Positions 50,108-60,281 are shown, numbered from the stretch's first letter. The stretch: DNA of 64,000 bases from Pseudobdellovibrionaceae bacterium (GCA_020635075.1 JACKAM010000001.1:1054001-1118000); one strand, 5' to 3'. Numbers and translations are program-made. The notes: generated by a model not told the origin, from the letters alone.

Positions 50108-51283
50108 CTAGCTGGGATTGAGTACATCCGCCACTTCCACATAGCGATTCAAAAGCTGCATGAGAAGATTAAAGACCCCGTCCGGGTCTTTTTCGATTTG
50201 GTCACGCAGGCGCTCCGCCTGAGGCTGAAGCCCATGGCGGCGACCAAGATGATTGGCAATGTAAATGGAGACCTGGCGGAACTCCTCCCTTTCCTTCTTG
50301 TTGGAAGGTTCCATATTGATTTCCAAATTGGACCGGAACCGTGGCCTTTGCCAATAGGTGCGACCCTCTGCCGCCCTAACCACAGAAAAGAAATCAGTGG
50401 CGGCATCGACCCCCCAAAAGACTTTGAGGGCTTCCCAAATCCTCACCGCATGATCGAGCTGTTCTGACCATCCCTTGAGGGCCACATCAGAGATCTGTTT
50501 GAACTCATAGGCCAACTCCAGTTTGCCTTTGGAGACCAAGTACCAGTAACGGGGAATTCCCTGACTGCCGCCCTCTGTCTTCACTCGCAGAGCCTGGTCA
50601 AGAACCGTGTAATCCTTGAGCCTGGCCTGAAAGTAGGGGGCATCAAGAGCCAGTTGCTGAACCAACTCCACAGGGGCCTCACTGATTGGAATAAGATCCG
50701 TGCCTTCAAAGTCAAATCGGTCCTTTTCAGAGACCTTACCCACCGACTCTTTGGCCGCGCGTTTGAACTCCTTGTCCTTCGCCGAAAGAGCCTCTTTCAA
50801 AATCTTGGGCTTGTCGTAGGTCACACCCTTAAGGCCCGCCCGATAGGCATCGTACATCTCTTTTTGTGGAAAGCCCTTGTCCCCTGCTCGGCTAATGAGC
50901 AGAAGTCGGCCAAAATCGAGCAAGAAAGGCCCTCGTCCCACATCGTCCACATCGACCAGGACAAAACGCTTTTTACCGTGGATCCACACGTCAGCGAAGT
51001 TAAGCCCGTGAGGGTCTCCCACGATCCATCCCTCTGCCAGTAGTTCTTTGGAAAACAACTGACGAGCCCGGTGCCCCACCCACTTCCAATAGTGATAGGC
51101 ATTGGCTCTTAAGCCCATAATCAGGCCCTGATCGGTGGCTCGCCAGTCGGCCTTAAAATAGGGCCGAGCTTTTACCTCGGTCCCGCAGCCTCCCACAGCC
51201 CAGGCCCGATGACCACCTAGAAAGGTCGCCACCACGAGCAGAAGGACTGAAATGGACCGAAGGGCTGGATGAGTCATGGGCAA
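50108..51283 (-). CDS. Exported DUF2252-family protein (kinase-like fold)
   Basis: 391 aa. Signal peptide (ISVLLLVVATFLGGHRAWA). DUF2252 motifs: GDPHGLNFADVWI and VLVDVDDVGRGPFLLDFGRL, the equivalents of GDaHxxNFG and FDxNDFDE-type phosphotransfer motifs. The later AYEFKQISDVAL and the C-terminal helices also fit. The family is normally cytoplasmic and of unknown activity; an exported version is odd because ATP is absent from the periplasm. Convergent with aceA. Confidence 0.8.
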   Translation of the reverse strand: MPMTHPALRSISVLLLVVATFLGGHRAWAVGGCGTEVKARPYFKADWRATDQGLIMGLRANAYHYWKWVGHRARQLFSKELLAEGWIVGDPHGLNFADVWIHGKKRFVLVDVDDVGRGPFLLDFGRLLLISRAGDKGFPQKEMYDAYRAGLKGVTYDKPKILKEALSAKDKEFKRAAKESVGKVSEKDRFDFEGTDLIPISEAPVELVQQLALDAPYFQARLKDYTVLDQALRVKTEGGSQGIPRYWYLVSKGKLELAYEFKQISDVALKGWSEQLDHAVRIWEALKVFWGVDAATDFFSVVRAAEGRTYWQRPRFRSNLEINMEPSNKKEREEFRQVSIYIANHLGRRHGLQPQAERLRDQIEKDPDGVFNLLMQLLNRYVEVADVLNPS

Positions 51284-51488
51284 GACATATTCAATTTGTG
51301 CGCCAAATCCAAGGACTTATACGTCCTTTGAAATTGTTCTTAAGCTCCATTCTGGCAAAACAGAGAGTGTCCTGCCCCAATTCGGCGCCTCTGTCGACAG
51401 AAGAGGAGTTATCATTCCCAGTGACAGGCTGGCCCGCCTGCCGCAATATTTGAGGTATAAACAAAAAGATCCCCCGTGAGGCAGATGT

Positions 51489-51836
51489 ATGATGACCCTG
51501 ACAAAAACTGTTGGCCTGTTGATTCTCAGTAACCTGTTTATGACCTATGCCTGGTATGGCCACCTAAAGGATAAATCCAAGCCACTAATGATCACCATTT
51601 TGCTTTCCTGGGGCGTGGCTTTCTTTGAGTACTGTCTTCAGGTACCGGCCAATCGCATAGGCCACGGTGTCCTCACCGCCCCGCAACTCAAAACTCTCCA
51701 GGAAGCTATCACCTTTGCCGTGTTTGCCCTGTTTAGTTATTTTTATTTGAAGGAGCGCCCCACTATCTATGACCATGCCTCGTTTGCCCTGATCATTGTG
51801 GCTGTCAGCATTAGCTTGTTTCAGCCGGCAAAATAA
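51489..51836 (+). CDS. DUF486 (DMT-superfamily) small membrane protein
   Basis: 115 aa. Four membrane segments and the family core FMTYAWYGHLKD, LLSWGVAFFEYCLQVPANRI and LKTLQEAITFAVFALFSYFY. COG3169 proteins resemble half-size drug/metabolite transporters; the substrate is unknown. GAGG precedes the ATG. A strong hairpin behind it serves the convergent gene. Confidence 0.88.
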   Translation: MMTLTKTVGLLILSNLFMTYAWYGHLKDKSKPLMITILLSWGVAFFEYCLQVPANRIGHGVLTAPQLKTLQEAITFAVFALFSYFYLKERPTIYDHASFALIIVAVSISLFQPAK

Positions 51837-51864
51837 AAAAAAGGGGCCCGCTTGAACGGGCCCC
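51834..51864 (-). terminator. Rho-independent terminator of the beta-propeller gene
   Basis: Read on the minus strand: GGGGCCCG, loop TTCAAG, CGGGCCCC, then eight T. Located 29 nt after the stop of the 51893-53971 gene. Confidence 0.9.
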
Positions 51865-51892
51865 GAAGAGGTCCTGTGGGAGGAACCAACTG

Positions 51893-53971
51893 TTACCAGG
51901 ATGAAACCTGCAAACGCTGATCAAAGAACACGGAAGAGAGCGGATTCCCCGGGTTCTCAATCGATGCTGCGCGGACTCCGTCCTGACCGATTGCATACAC
52001 AATGTTTTCCGCGAAAAAGCTGCGTCTCACGCCTGACGCCTGACCGCCTGACATATCCGTCATATCCAGTTCACCCGAAGGTTTGATGTCATTAGTTGTG
52101 ACCTTGAACAAAAGAAGGGAGCTACGCTGCTGACCAGGAACATGCATCTCTTTACTGTCCCATGATCCACGAGCCGGACCTGAGCTGACCACACCACTGA
52201 CTGGGATAGCTAGGATTCCCCGACTGCGGTAGAAGCTAAAGGCCTTGTGCTCATATGAGGCTTCGGAAGTAGCCTGAGGAGCAAACAACAAGCTCTTTAC
52301 TTCACGAGGTTTTCGAAAGTTTTTTGTGTTAAAGATTGAAAGCTTAAGGCCCTTGGCACGGCCGGTGTTGGGATCGGCATCTTGACCAATGGCCAACAAG
52401 TGATTGTCATCCAGAATATGAATGTAAGTGGAAAAGCCAGGGATCTTAAGTTCTCCAACCGCACGCGGATTGCGAGGATTGGAAAGATCCAGGGTAAACA
52501 AGGGATCGACTTGGCGGAAAGTCACCATAAAACCTTTGTCGCCGTTAAAGCGAACACTGTAAAGCCTTTCGCCTTCAGCCAGGTTTTTAGTTTTACCCAA
52601 GAGGCGGAGTTGACGACCCGACTGCCCGAGCACTTGCACACGGTTAACCGTCGTCCACTGACGACCACGCTTGTTAAACCAGGAACCACCGCTGTATTCA
52701 GCACCATTTGTCGCTACCCGCAGATTGTCTTTGTGCTCGTCCATGGCAAATTGGTTGATCAAGTGACCATTGACGATTCCAGTCGCCGCATAAACAGCAG
52801 CTTCACCATTAGAGGTCGAAAACTTATGAATCGCTGTTTGCTGAACATTAGTTCCCTCGCTTTGGCCGTAGCCCTGCTGAGCCAGGTAGATGGCGGTCTC
52901 AGAAGCATAAACAGTTGAGGGGTTAATCAGAGCCAAAGACTCACTGTACTTGCGGCGCTCTAGATCCAGAGTGGCAATTCGCGTAAGGGCCCCTGGCTGA
53001 TAGACCTTGGGCAAATACACCCGTTTGCAATCACTAAGAGCAGCAATCTCACGACGATTGTTATTATGAATATGAACCGTAGGCCGCACATTCAGGATTT
53101 CACTTAAAGGTGTGGTGTTGACCCGCGACTGGATGATGTCCTCACGGGACTGACCTTGAACCTGAAACCAGCCCTGTACCTGAGGTTCTTCTACGTGGTG
53201 AACGTTGTAGTTCACGGTTGTCCCATAGTCCTGGTTGACAATGCGAACCGTGCGCCCGACCAATCGAGCCGACATATAGTTGCCAGGGATCTCAAACTGA
53301 GTGAGAAGACTCGGCGTACGCGGATTGCGAATATCAATAACTGAGGCCAGTGTGCTTGATCCCTGTTGAGAGATCGCCACTAAGGTCTCTTTGTCCATGA
53401 GCATCTCTTTAGGAGAACCACTAATGGCCAAAGACGAAAGCATATTCATGCTGTTTGCAGGCCAAGCCTTAAGAATTTTCAGTTCACCTTGGTAAAGCTG
53501 ATAGATGTGTTTACCGTCAAATTTTACGAAATCGGCTTCGTCGACCCGAGCCACTTGGTTATTGGTGCCTGTGAAATCACCAGGATCTGCCTCTCGATCA
53601 TCCTTGCCGTCGAAGTCGGCCATTGCTTCAGCTGCCGGAGCTTGAGCCTTCATTTCCTTTGATGCCACTGAGCCTAAGGCATCGGCCATACTCCCTGACT
53701 GTCGAGAACGCTCTGGGCGCGCCAAAGATGTCTTGCCCTTTTTGCGAACTCCCCAACTCCCGCGCCCCAGTTCATTCTTGCCACCAACTCCCATTGTGTA
53801 GTCGACTAAGGACTTTTTCAGATGTTGCTCTAAATCTGAGCAAGAACCAAAGCCCACCAGTTCATCTGCCATGTTTTGGTAGTGAACAGAAACTTTGCGG
53901 GCATGTGAAGGGGTCGCCAGAGTCAGGTTTAGAACCATTCCCAGTAATTGCACAAATCTACGTGTTTTCAT
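51893..53971 (-). CDS. Exported beta-propeller domain protein
   Basis: 692 aa from the ATG at 53971 (GGGAGGA upstream). Signal peptide (RFVQLLGMVLNLTLATPSHA). After a polar, Gly/Ala-rich part (60-145) comes the PF09826-type propeller: VDEADFVKFDGKHIYQLYQG, LVAISQQGSSTLASVIDIRN, VRFNGDKGFMVTFRQVDPLF, TLDLSNPRNPRAVGELKIPG and STYIHILDDNHLLAIGQDA. Proteins of this family are secreted and often have low-complexity N-termini; the role is unknown. A strong terminator follows. Confidence 0.85.
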   Translation of the reverse strand: MKTRRFVQLLGMVLNLTLATPSHARKVSVHYQNMADELVGFGSCSDLEQHLKKSLVDYTMGVGGKNELGRGSWGVRKKGKTSLARPERSRQSGSMADALGSVASKEMKAQAPAAEAMADFDGKDDREADPGDFTGTNNQVARVDEADFVKFDGKHIYQLYQGELKILKAWPANSMNMLSSLAISGSPKEMLMDKETLVAISQQGSSTLASVIDIRNPRTPSLLTQFEIPGNYMSARLVGRTVRIVNQDYGTTVNYNVHHVEEPQVQGWFQVQGQSREDIIQSRVNTTPLSEILNVRPTVHIHNNNRREIAALSDCKRVYLPKVYQPGALTRIATLDLERRKYSESLALINPSTVYASETAIYLAQQGYGQSEGTNVQQTAIHKFSTSNGEAAVYAATGIVNGHLINQFAMDEHKDNLRVATNGAEYSGGSWFNKRGRQWTTVNRVQVLGQSGRQLRLLGKTKNLAEGERLYSVRFNGDKGFMVTFRQVDPLFTLDLSNPRNPRAVGELKIPGFSTYIHILDDNHLLAIGQDADPNTGRAKGLKLSIFNTKNFRKPREVKSLLFAPQATSEASYEHKAFSFYRSRGILAIPVSGVVSSGPARGSWDSKEMHVPGQQRSSLLLFKVTTNDIKPSGELDMTDMSGGQASGVRRSFFAENIVYAIGQDGVRAASIENPGNPLSSVFFDQRLQVSSW

Positions 53972-54175
53972 AAATAATCCTCCCAAAGGTTTAAATCACC
54001 ATTCGTGCTGTTTGGAAGATAACGACTGAGGCCTCTGGTTTCTTAGTGAAGAAGTGAGGGAATTCTTCTAAGTCATTGGAATATCAAGGGATGTTTTTTT
54101 GAATTTGGCAGAGAGGACCGCTGTCCGTCTCACTTTGAAACAGGGGTCATTTTGGAAATGAAGTTTGAATCTGAG

Positions 54176-55828
54176 TTATCTGGCTGAGGAACGAAGAACT
54201 GGCTTTAGATCCACAATGAACAATCGGGCTGTGTCCCTGGTTTTAACAAACAAGGTCTCTCCAAATAGTACCAGATTCTCCCCGAAACGTTCGTTGGGGC
54301 CGGCATTGGGGAGCTGAATGGAAACGAGCTCCTTTCGGCTGCCATCGGGAAGTAGACGATAGATAAAGACAGTTCCTTCACAAGTCTCTTGGGTGTAGCC
54401 CAGACAGGGAGCGCTCACAGCCAGGAGGTCGCCCTGTGCGCTCATCCGGTAACCAAAGGCCGAGTTGGATTCACCCAAGGCCTGGACGTCACCACCAACT
54501 GCAGAATTGAGTTCAATACCGCTGGCGGTGAACTTAAAACCAAAATAGCCGCCAGCTCGAAGCGTAGTAGCACTAAATCCGGCCAATTCATCATTTCCCA
54601 AAAGCTCAGAGACCGGACAACCTCCGCAGCTGACAAAGACCTGTCCACCCGCTTGGGTCATTTGGTCAGCAAAACCACTATCAGCCTGCAGACCGGAGTT
54701 GTAGCTGTTCTTGAGTTCAAAAATGTTGAGCGCACTATTAAAGCGGTAGAGTAACAGATCAATAGTGTCAGCAGGAGCTACCTGCCCCTTTGGCGTGCGC
54801 CTCTTTGCTTTGACCACTAGGTCATCACCAACGAACTGTAGGTTCTGGCCAAATTCTGTATGTTCATTCTTAGAGCTCAGAATTTGATAAAGAGTCCAGA
54901 CCTCGCCCTGCCGCAAGAAGAGATACACCCTCGAAACTTGATCTTTGGACACGTCCTCATTGGCAGGCACCGATGAGACCGCAGCCCAGCGATCATTGAT
55001 CTGCACCGATGTGGAAAACCGCATTCCATTGTAGACAGTCATGTGGGGTGCAAAAACTCTCTGCCTGTAGGCCCACTGACCCGACACAGAGTTTCTTTTG
55101 TAAATGATGGCCTCTCCCGAGTCTTCGGTGGTTCTGGCACCCTCGCCATCGGTTCGCCCCCAAATATCTTGCCGTGGATTACCAACGATCAGCCACTCTC
55201 CATGGGAGTCGTAGGAGTGTGAGAAGTCATTGTAGCGATGCATACTGGAAAAGGGCTCAATTACTGGAGAGACTATCGTTCTGTAGTTGTCCCACAGGTC
55301 ATCTTCCCGCTTAAGAAGGTGCACACGCCCCGAAAACTCGTCAACAGTCGTTGAATTGATATAAACTTCGTCCCCTAGGCGCTTCATCACCTGGCCAAAA
55401 CGAGGCCCATCGATGGATCTGAAGTCTCGACTGGTGAACTCCACAATAAGAATGGAGGCACTAGCTCGAGCCTTCACCTGGTCGGTCACCGAAACTACGA
55501 CCTCCTGGTCTTGAACAGAGCTGTTATTAGCGCGAATGACGATGCGGTCATTGTAAATCGCTTCAATCACAGCCGGACCAGATTCAACGGAGAAAGTGTA
55601 AGGGCCCTCGCCATTGCTGGCGACAATTGTGACCTTCTGGCCGGGTGACATCAGCATGGGATAATCGAGGTGAATTCCCGTATAGGCCTCACCATTGCCG
55701 GCGCCTCGGCTACTAATTTCATCTGAACCGTCTCGTGGAGGAAGCACATAACCACAGGATTGAAACAGCGCCAGCACGACCGCCACTGAAATCAGCGAAA
55801 TAGTTAAAATTAAACCCCTTCGAGTCAT
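54176..55828 (-). CDS. Large lipoprotein with repeated beta-strand units
   Basis: 550 aa from the ATG at 55828 (GAGGGTGG upstream). Lipobox VVLALFQSCGY. The N-terminal part (65-140) looks like an Ig/cadherin-type domain (PGQKVTIVASNGEGPYTFSV, VVVSVTDQV). The rest consists of propeller-like blades in the style of FG-GAP proteins (GEWLIVGNPRQDIWGRTDGE, GDLLAVSAPCLGYTQETCEG, NLVLFGETLFVKT). Probable surface or periplasmic binding protein. Not in an operon. Confidence 0.72.
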   Translation of the reverse strand: MTRRGLILTISLISVAVVLALFQSCGYVLPPRDGSDEISSRGAGNGEAYTGIHLDYPMLMSPGQKVTIVASNGEGPYTFSVESGPAVIEAIYNDRIVIRANNSSVQDQEVVVSVTDQVKARASASILIVEFTSRDFRSIDGPRFGQVMKRLGDEVYINSTTVDEFSGRVHLLKREDDLWDNYRTIVSPVIEPFSSMHRYNDFSHSYDSHGEWLIVGNPRQDIWGRTDGEGARTTEDSGEAIIYKRNSVSGQWAYRQRVFAPHMTVYNGMRFSTSVQINDRWAAVSSVPANEDVSKDQVSRVYLFLRQGEVWTLYQILSSKNEHTEFGQNLQFVGDDLVVKAKRRTPKGQVAPADTIDLLLYRFNSALNIFELKNSYNSGLQADSGFADQMTQAGGQVFVSCGGCPVSELLGNDELAGFSATTLRAGGYFGFKFTASGIELNSAVGGDVQALGESNSAFGYRMSAQGDLLAVSAPCLGYTQETCEGTVFIYRLLPDGSRKELVSIQLPNAGPNERFGENLVLFGETLFVKTRDTARLFIVDLKPVLRSSAR

Positions 55829-56023
55829 TCCACCCTCAATATACATAATAAAGTCAAAACACCCAGATGGATGAAATCTTCTGAGACAATCTCAAACTGA
55901 AACATCTGCAGTTTCCAGATTCTTCTTCATCCAGCCTTCTTCTATATAGTGCCGTATAACAGAGGTGTTTTTCTAGGGACATAACTGACGGGCAAGAGAC
56001 CTAAGTGACTGAAATCTGTTGAT

Positions 56024-57544
56024 CTAACTGGCTTTCTTCACCTGATATCGGGTTTTTTTGCCGCTGCCTCTTTGTTCAAAGAGACCTTTTTCAACCCCAA
56101 ACTGAATCAAGCGCTGAGCCGTCCTTTCGGAAACCTTGAACTCCCCTTGGACATCGCTAGTGGTGAAGTTTTTGTTTGGAAAGAGGTCAACAACCTTGTT
56201 GGCCAGCTCCGTTTGCCGATTCCGAAAACAGTATTCACGAGGGACCTCAATCGCAATAGGGGCCGTCGCCTTTAAGATCAATTGATTATCTGAGGAGCGC
56301 ACCACCAACGGAATATCTTCTGCTTCAAGTGCTTTATTGAGGCGCTTTTTAAGGCGCACCACCTTCTCGGTCGTCGATTTCACGTCGAAGTATTCGCCAG
56401 GATAAAGATTGTGGTGAAAGAAGCCAATGCTTGCTGGCTTATAAAAATCCAGGCAGATCCCTTTTAAGAAATTGTGCAAAAGCTGCCCCTGTTTGATCGG
56501 AACACTCCGCCCTTCATAGGAGAGATCGGTCACTGAAAGGGTCTTCAGGTTTTTGTGAACTTTAGGAATATCCCATTGGGGAATCCAGAGGTATTTTTCG
56601 TCCGAAAAAAGGTCTGCGCCTAGTTGCTGTTCGACCATTTTTCTATAGGGAATAAATGGGGTCCCAAAATACACCTTTTTTGAGGTTTCCAGGTCTTGAG
56701 TGGCGTAAGAATAATAAAAGTCGCAGGAGCGGATTGTCTCCCAGTTTTTGCGTTCAGCAGCCTTTTGTCGAACAGCCAAAAAGCGAGTTTTTGCCTCCGC
56801 CGAGTTTGGCTCTCGCAAAAGCCCCACAATGGACTGCCACTTTTCCACAAAAAGCAGGCTGGAGCTCTGATTCCCTCTTAGGATTTCCTCGGCCTTACTC
56901 AGGAGATCTAGGGCCTGTGCGTATTCTCCCTGGGCGATGGAGACCTGAGAGAGTAATTCATAGGCATTCCCCAAGAGAACTCTATAGTCATTCTCTTGGC
57001 ACATTCGTATCAGGCCAGAAACAGTCTCTTCAGCCTTGTCCATCTTTAGAAAGACATAACAAGCAGCGAGGTTAATGGTCCCAATGGCGACTTGGTACTG
57101 ATCATTTTTCATTTTCCGAATGTACTGTTGGAGATGAGGGACCGAATCCAGATAGCGCCACTCCTTAAAGAGAATTGTGATTTTTGCGAGGTGAGCCTGG
57201 GGGTACTGGTCAAAGTCGACCCAGTCCAGGAGTTCATGAGCTTCGTCCAAAGATCCATAGGTTGCCAGGTGATAAACGAATTCCAAAAGGACCTTGGGCT
57301 CAGGAGTGACTCCTAACTCGATCTGCTGCCAAACTAAAGGCTTCAGCCAGCGGAAGCTGGTGTCGCCATGGCCCAGCCGGCGGCAGAGATTTGCAAGCAC
57401 AGCCACCTGTCCTGGCTCAAACTCAGAGGGATTGAGGGAGCGCAACTTCTTATAGGCCAGAAGGGAATGCCCCTCCCGCACCATCCTCTCTAACTCTAAA
57501 ATGAGCGCTTGTTGCTCGCCGCGACCTTTTTCCTTCAAAAACAC
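56024..57544 (-). CDS. TPR-containing regulator with C-terminal helix-turn-helix
   Basis: 506 aa; GTG at 57544 or TTG at 57538 as start. Residues 10-260 are TPR-like helices (LAACYVFLKMDKAEETVSGL, AQGEYAQALDLLSKAEEILR). Residues 430-500 form a winged helix (NKVVDLFPNKNFTTSDVQGE, then FKVSERTAQRLIQFGVEKGL). Between them is a domain with conserved aromatic residues (FLKGICLDFYKPASIGFFHH). Likely a cytoplasmic transcription factor whose TPR part senses a partner. Single gene; the target is unknown. Confidence 0.7.
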   Translation of the reverse strand: MFLKEKGRGEQQALILELERMVREGHSLLAYKKLRSLNPSEFEPGQVAVLANLCRRLGHGDTSFRWLKPLVWQQIELGVTPEPKVLLEFVYHLATYGSLDEAHELLDWVDFDQYPQAHLAKITILFKEWRYLDSVPHLQQYIRKMKNDQYQVAIGTINLAACYVFLKMDKAEETVSGLIRMCQENDYRVLLGNAYELLSQVSIAQGEYAQALDLLSKAEEILRGNQSSSLLFVEKWQSIVGLLREPNSAEAKTRFLAVRQKAAERKNWETIRSCDFYYSYATQDLETSKKVYFGTPFIPYRKMVEQQLGADLFSDEKYLWIPQWDIPKVHKNLKTLSVTDLSYEGRSVPIKQGQLLHNFLKGICLDFYKPASIGFFHHNLYPGEYFDVKSTTEKVVRLKKRLNKALEAEDIPLVVRSSDNQLILKATAPIAIEVPREYCFRNRQTELANKVVDLFPNKNFTTSDVQGEFKVSERTAQRLIQFGVEKGLFEQRGSGKKTRYQVKKAS

Positions 57545-57793
57545 CTCAATTTGATACTGATATCCATGACTTACTTATCGTCAAAAATGTCCCTGGGATT
57601 AAGGGGTGAATTTGGACAAAATGGAATCACGGGGGAATCAGGTATTAGCCCAAAAGGCGGTACCGAAAGTAAACGAGGCAAAATGGGGCAAATTATAGAG
57701 TTAGGGGCCTCGTGAGATTGAGCCCTTACATTATGCAGGACGTGAGCGGGCTCAATTCTCTAACTACTAATCTTTTTAGAGGAGGAAATCCAG

Positions 57794-59311
57794 ATGAATA
57801 CAAGGACTCTCACCATTATTGGTGGTCTTGCAATGGTCCTGTGGTCATGTCAATCGGGGTTTGACAGCAACCAAGAAACAAACAGCAACGACGGCGCATC
57901 GACCGCCCAAAACCTCGATCAGCTCAATTCTGGCGTTACAAATCAGGCTCCAAAGATTTCATGCCAGATCACCAATACCAACAATACCAGTCAAAAGCGC
58001 AGCATCAATACGATTGGCGAACAAGACACTTTCTTTAATGGTTATCCCAAAGAAGGTGATACGGTCCGTTTTGATTGTTCGAACACCGAGGATGAAGGCA
58101 GCTCTGTCAGCTTCTCGATTGACACCGACTACGATGCCCAAAATCCTGACTTTAAGGCTTTTGATTTTAATCTCACGTTAGCTGCTGGTAACAAAACCAT
58201 GGCCCTAAAGGCTGTTGATGAGCATGGTCTCGCTTCAATCAAGACTTTCGCCATCAATGCCCAATGTGCCAATGGAGCAAAACCCGTGGTCAATGCCTCA
58301 ATGGTGGCGATCACCGCAGAAAGCAAACACAACTTTTACACCTTTAGCGTTCCTAATGGGGCGGTTTCAGGTGGTTCGGGATTCCAGTTTGCCTGGGATT
58401 TCAACGGTGACGGAGTTTTTGATCCATTTGATCTGAACTCTGCCGCTGGTGCCATTTGGAATGACTCCCCGGTTTCTCAAGGGATTTACAGTGTGTTTGC
58501 CTCGGCTGGATCGCATCGGCGAGTGGCTTTGTTACGGGTACGTAACAGCTGTAATATGGAGTCCGACACTGTTCAGGTAGAAATGGCGGATGAACTTCCA
58601 AACATCGCCAGAACCCCTGAGTCACAAGCAGTCAAAAAGGGCTACTACTACTTACAGTCTGACATCGGATCCGAGTCTGTTACGACAACAGCATCTCCCT
58701 CTCTCAAGCAGCGCGTGAACGGACCTTTCCTAGGAACCTGGTACCCAGGTGATAAGGAAAAGAGAGTGATCTGCACCTATAATTTTGAGAAACTCGCGCA
58801 GAAAGCATCATTCACGATTCAAGGACTCAACTGGTACACGGGTGGCCTGCAGATGGATTCAGGCAACCAGTTTATTCATGGCATGGAAATACGGGTTAAC
58901 AATATACCCGATAACGGCAGTTCAGCGTCCCAAACTTATACCCAGGCTGATGGAGTCCAACTCCATTCAGCAAGTTACCGAGTTTCAGCCGGCGATGACG
59001 GTATTTCGCACGAGAATTTCAACCGCATCGACCAGGCCTGTACCATCGAAATCACGGTTCAGCGTGATGAAGGTGTCATGCCGTGTTCCAGTAACTCAGA
59101 CAAGGTTGAGTTCACACCGACAACCGCGACCATTATATTGGGTGAGTTCCAGTGCCCGATTCTGGCGAACTCCTCCACGGGCAAATCGGTCAGTGCCCGA
59201 AACGGAAAGTTCTACTGTGAAGTTGCACCAGTTGACCAATGTGTTGGAGCGGGTGGACCTTGTGTTGATGGGATTTGTAGTGGTGGCGGAATACCTGCTA
59301 TTCCTCAATAA
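57794..59311 (+). CDS. Surface-type lipoprotein with PKD-like domains
   Basis: 505 aa, AGGAGG upstream. Lipobox GLAMVLWSC, then an Asn/Gln/Ser/Thr-rich linker. Two Ig/PKD-like domains follow: PKEGDTVRFDCSNTEDEGSS with FSIDTDYDAQ, and GGSGFQFAWDFNGDGVFDPF (a Ca-binding-like DxNxDG) with GIYSVFASAG. The C-terminal half is another beta domain, and the end has a Cys/Gly cluster (QCVGAGGPCVDGICSGGG). Probably a surface adhesion or binding protein. A terminator follows. Confidence 0.72.
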   Translation: MNTRTLTIIGGLAMVLWSCQSGFDSNQETNSNDGASTAQNLDQLNSGVTNQAPKISCQITNTNNTSQKRSINTIGEQDTFFNGYPKEGDTVRFDCSNTEDEGSSVSFSIDTDYDAQNPDFKAFDFNLTLAAGNKTMALKAVDEHGLASIKTFAINAQCANGAKPVVNASMVAITAESKHNFYTFSVPNGAVSGGSGFQFAWDFNGDGVFDPFDLNSAAGAIWNDSPVSQGIYSVFASAGSHRRVALLRVRNSCNMESDTVQVEMADELPNIARTPESQAVKKGYYYLQSDIGSESVTTTASPSLKQRVNGPFLGTWYPGDKEKRVICTYNFEKLAQKASFTIQGLNWYTGGLQMDSGNQFIHGMEIRVNNIPDNGSSASQTYTQADGVQLHSASYRVSAGDDGISHENFNRIDQACTIEITVQRDEGVMPCSSNSDKVEFTPTTATIILGEFQCPILANSSTGKSVSARNGKFYCEVAPVDQCVGAGGPCVDGICSGGGIPAIPQ

Positions 59312-59365
59312 CCTACGATTCCTATCCGAGTTTGTTTTTGAAAATCCGTGAGGAAATGCTTTCAA

Positions 59366-59399
59366 AGGGTCCTGAAACTGCGTTCAGGGCCCTTTTTTT
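59366..59399 (+). terminator. Rho-independent terminator of the PKD lipoprotein gene
   Basis: AGGGTCCTGAA pairs with TTCAGGGCCCT (one mismatch), then seven T. Confidence 0.88.
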
Positions 59400-59424
59400 C
59401 TATGGCACACAATGCCCTTTTAAC

Positions 59425-59955
59425 CTACCTCAATGAACCAAGAAAGATGTGGAATTTCTCCTCCTGCCCTTCCCGCTTTGCCCAGGCCTCCACCTTTTTG
59501 AGATCTACCGGGTGGGCCTTTGAAATCCATAGGGCTTGATCCAGACATTGCCGGTCGTTGGAATAAAAGAACCAAGCTAAACGGTCCATCACCGATTGGG
59601 TGGGCGAGAGAAGTTTAATGGTCGTTCTTTTGATTTTGAGCTCCCCTTCTGGTTTGACGGGCTCCTGGTCACCAATTGCCAAAGGCCCCATGGGGAACTC
59701 AACAGTGAATTCTGATTTGGGATGATAAAAGTTTTTGCCCGATTTTTTGAACCCCATTTTCTTCATGACCTCATTCACCACATCACTACTGGCTGAGACA
59801 ATGAAATCCAAATCTCGCGACTCGTACTTGTTATCCGTATAAATAGAGACGACGGCCCCACCGACCAACACAGGGTCGAGCCCCTCTTTCCGTAATGCTT
59901 GAGTGACCAATGCCGCCAGTTCCTCTCTCGTGGTTGCCTTGGTGATGTTGCTCAT
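59425..59955 (-). CDS. Nucleotidyltransferase-fold protein of a two-gene module
   Basis: 176 aa. PVLVGGAVVSIYTDNKYESR, then DLDFIVS gives the GG...S and DxD-like motif of the polymerase-beta nucleotidyltransferase fold; LLSPTQSVMDRLAWFFYSND and QALWISKAHPVDL resemble DUF6036/AbiEii-like proteins. It overlaps the winged-helix gene by 4 bp. By analogy with AbiE and MenT systems this could be a toxin, with the winged-helix protein as antitoxin; not proven. Confidence 0.75.
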   Translation of the reverse strand: MSNITKATTREELAALVTQALRKEGLDPVLVGGAVVSIYTDNKYESRDLDFIVSASSDVVNEVMKKMGFKKSGKNFYHPKSEFTVEFPMGPLAIGDQEPVKPEGELKIKRTTIKLLSPTQSVMDRLAWFFYSNDRQCLDQALWISKAHPVDLKKVEAWAKREGQEEKFHIFLGSLR

Positions 59956-60281
59956 AGCTTTTTCCCACTACGTCTGGGACGGGTTCGTTGGCGGAAGTAT
60001 TTTTGCGTTTCCTTTTCTGGAGTCAGCAGAAGAATCTTCTCAAGCAGAGCCGACAACTCTCCCTTAATCGCCAAACGAGGGTTGATTTTGAAGAGTCGAA
60101 TGTTGCCAGAGAACTGACTGACAACAACACCGGCGTCTTCCAGCTTTCTTAGTTGCAGTTGCACCTGACTGGGGGAAAAGCCAAAGGTTTTGGCAATGCC
60201 ATTGATGTGCCCCTCCCCGTAGTTTTGAATATAGAGGAGGCACTTCTCTGCGACTTGGTTTCCAAATAGAGCTTCATACAT
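59952..60281 (-). CDS. Winged-helix regulator, putative antitoxin partner
   Basis: 109 aa from the ATG at 60281; the frame reaches a TTG at 60299. ArsR/MarR-like winged helix: QVAEKCLLYIQNYGEGHING, then IAKTFGFSPSQVQLQLRKLE and DAGVVVSQFSGNIRLFKINP. The basic C-terminus (FRQRTRPRRSGKK) may aid DNA binding. Repeated TTTAGTATAAT sites in front suggest that it represses its own promoter. Confidence 0.78.
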   Translation of the reverse strand: MYEALFGNQVAEKCLLYIQNYGEGHINGIAKTFGFSPSQVQLQLRKLEDAGVVVSQFSGNIRLFKINPRLAIKGELSALLEKILLLTPEKETQKYFRQRTRPRRSGKKL

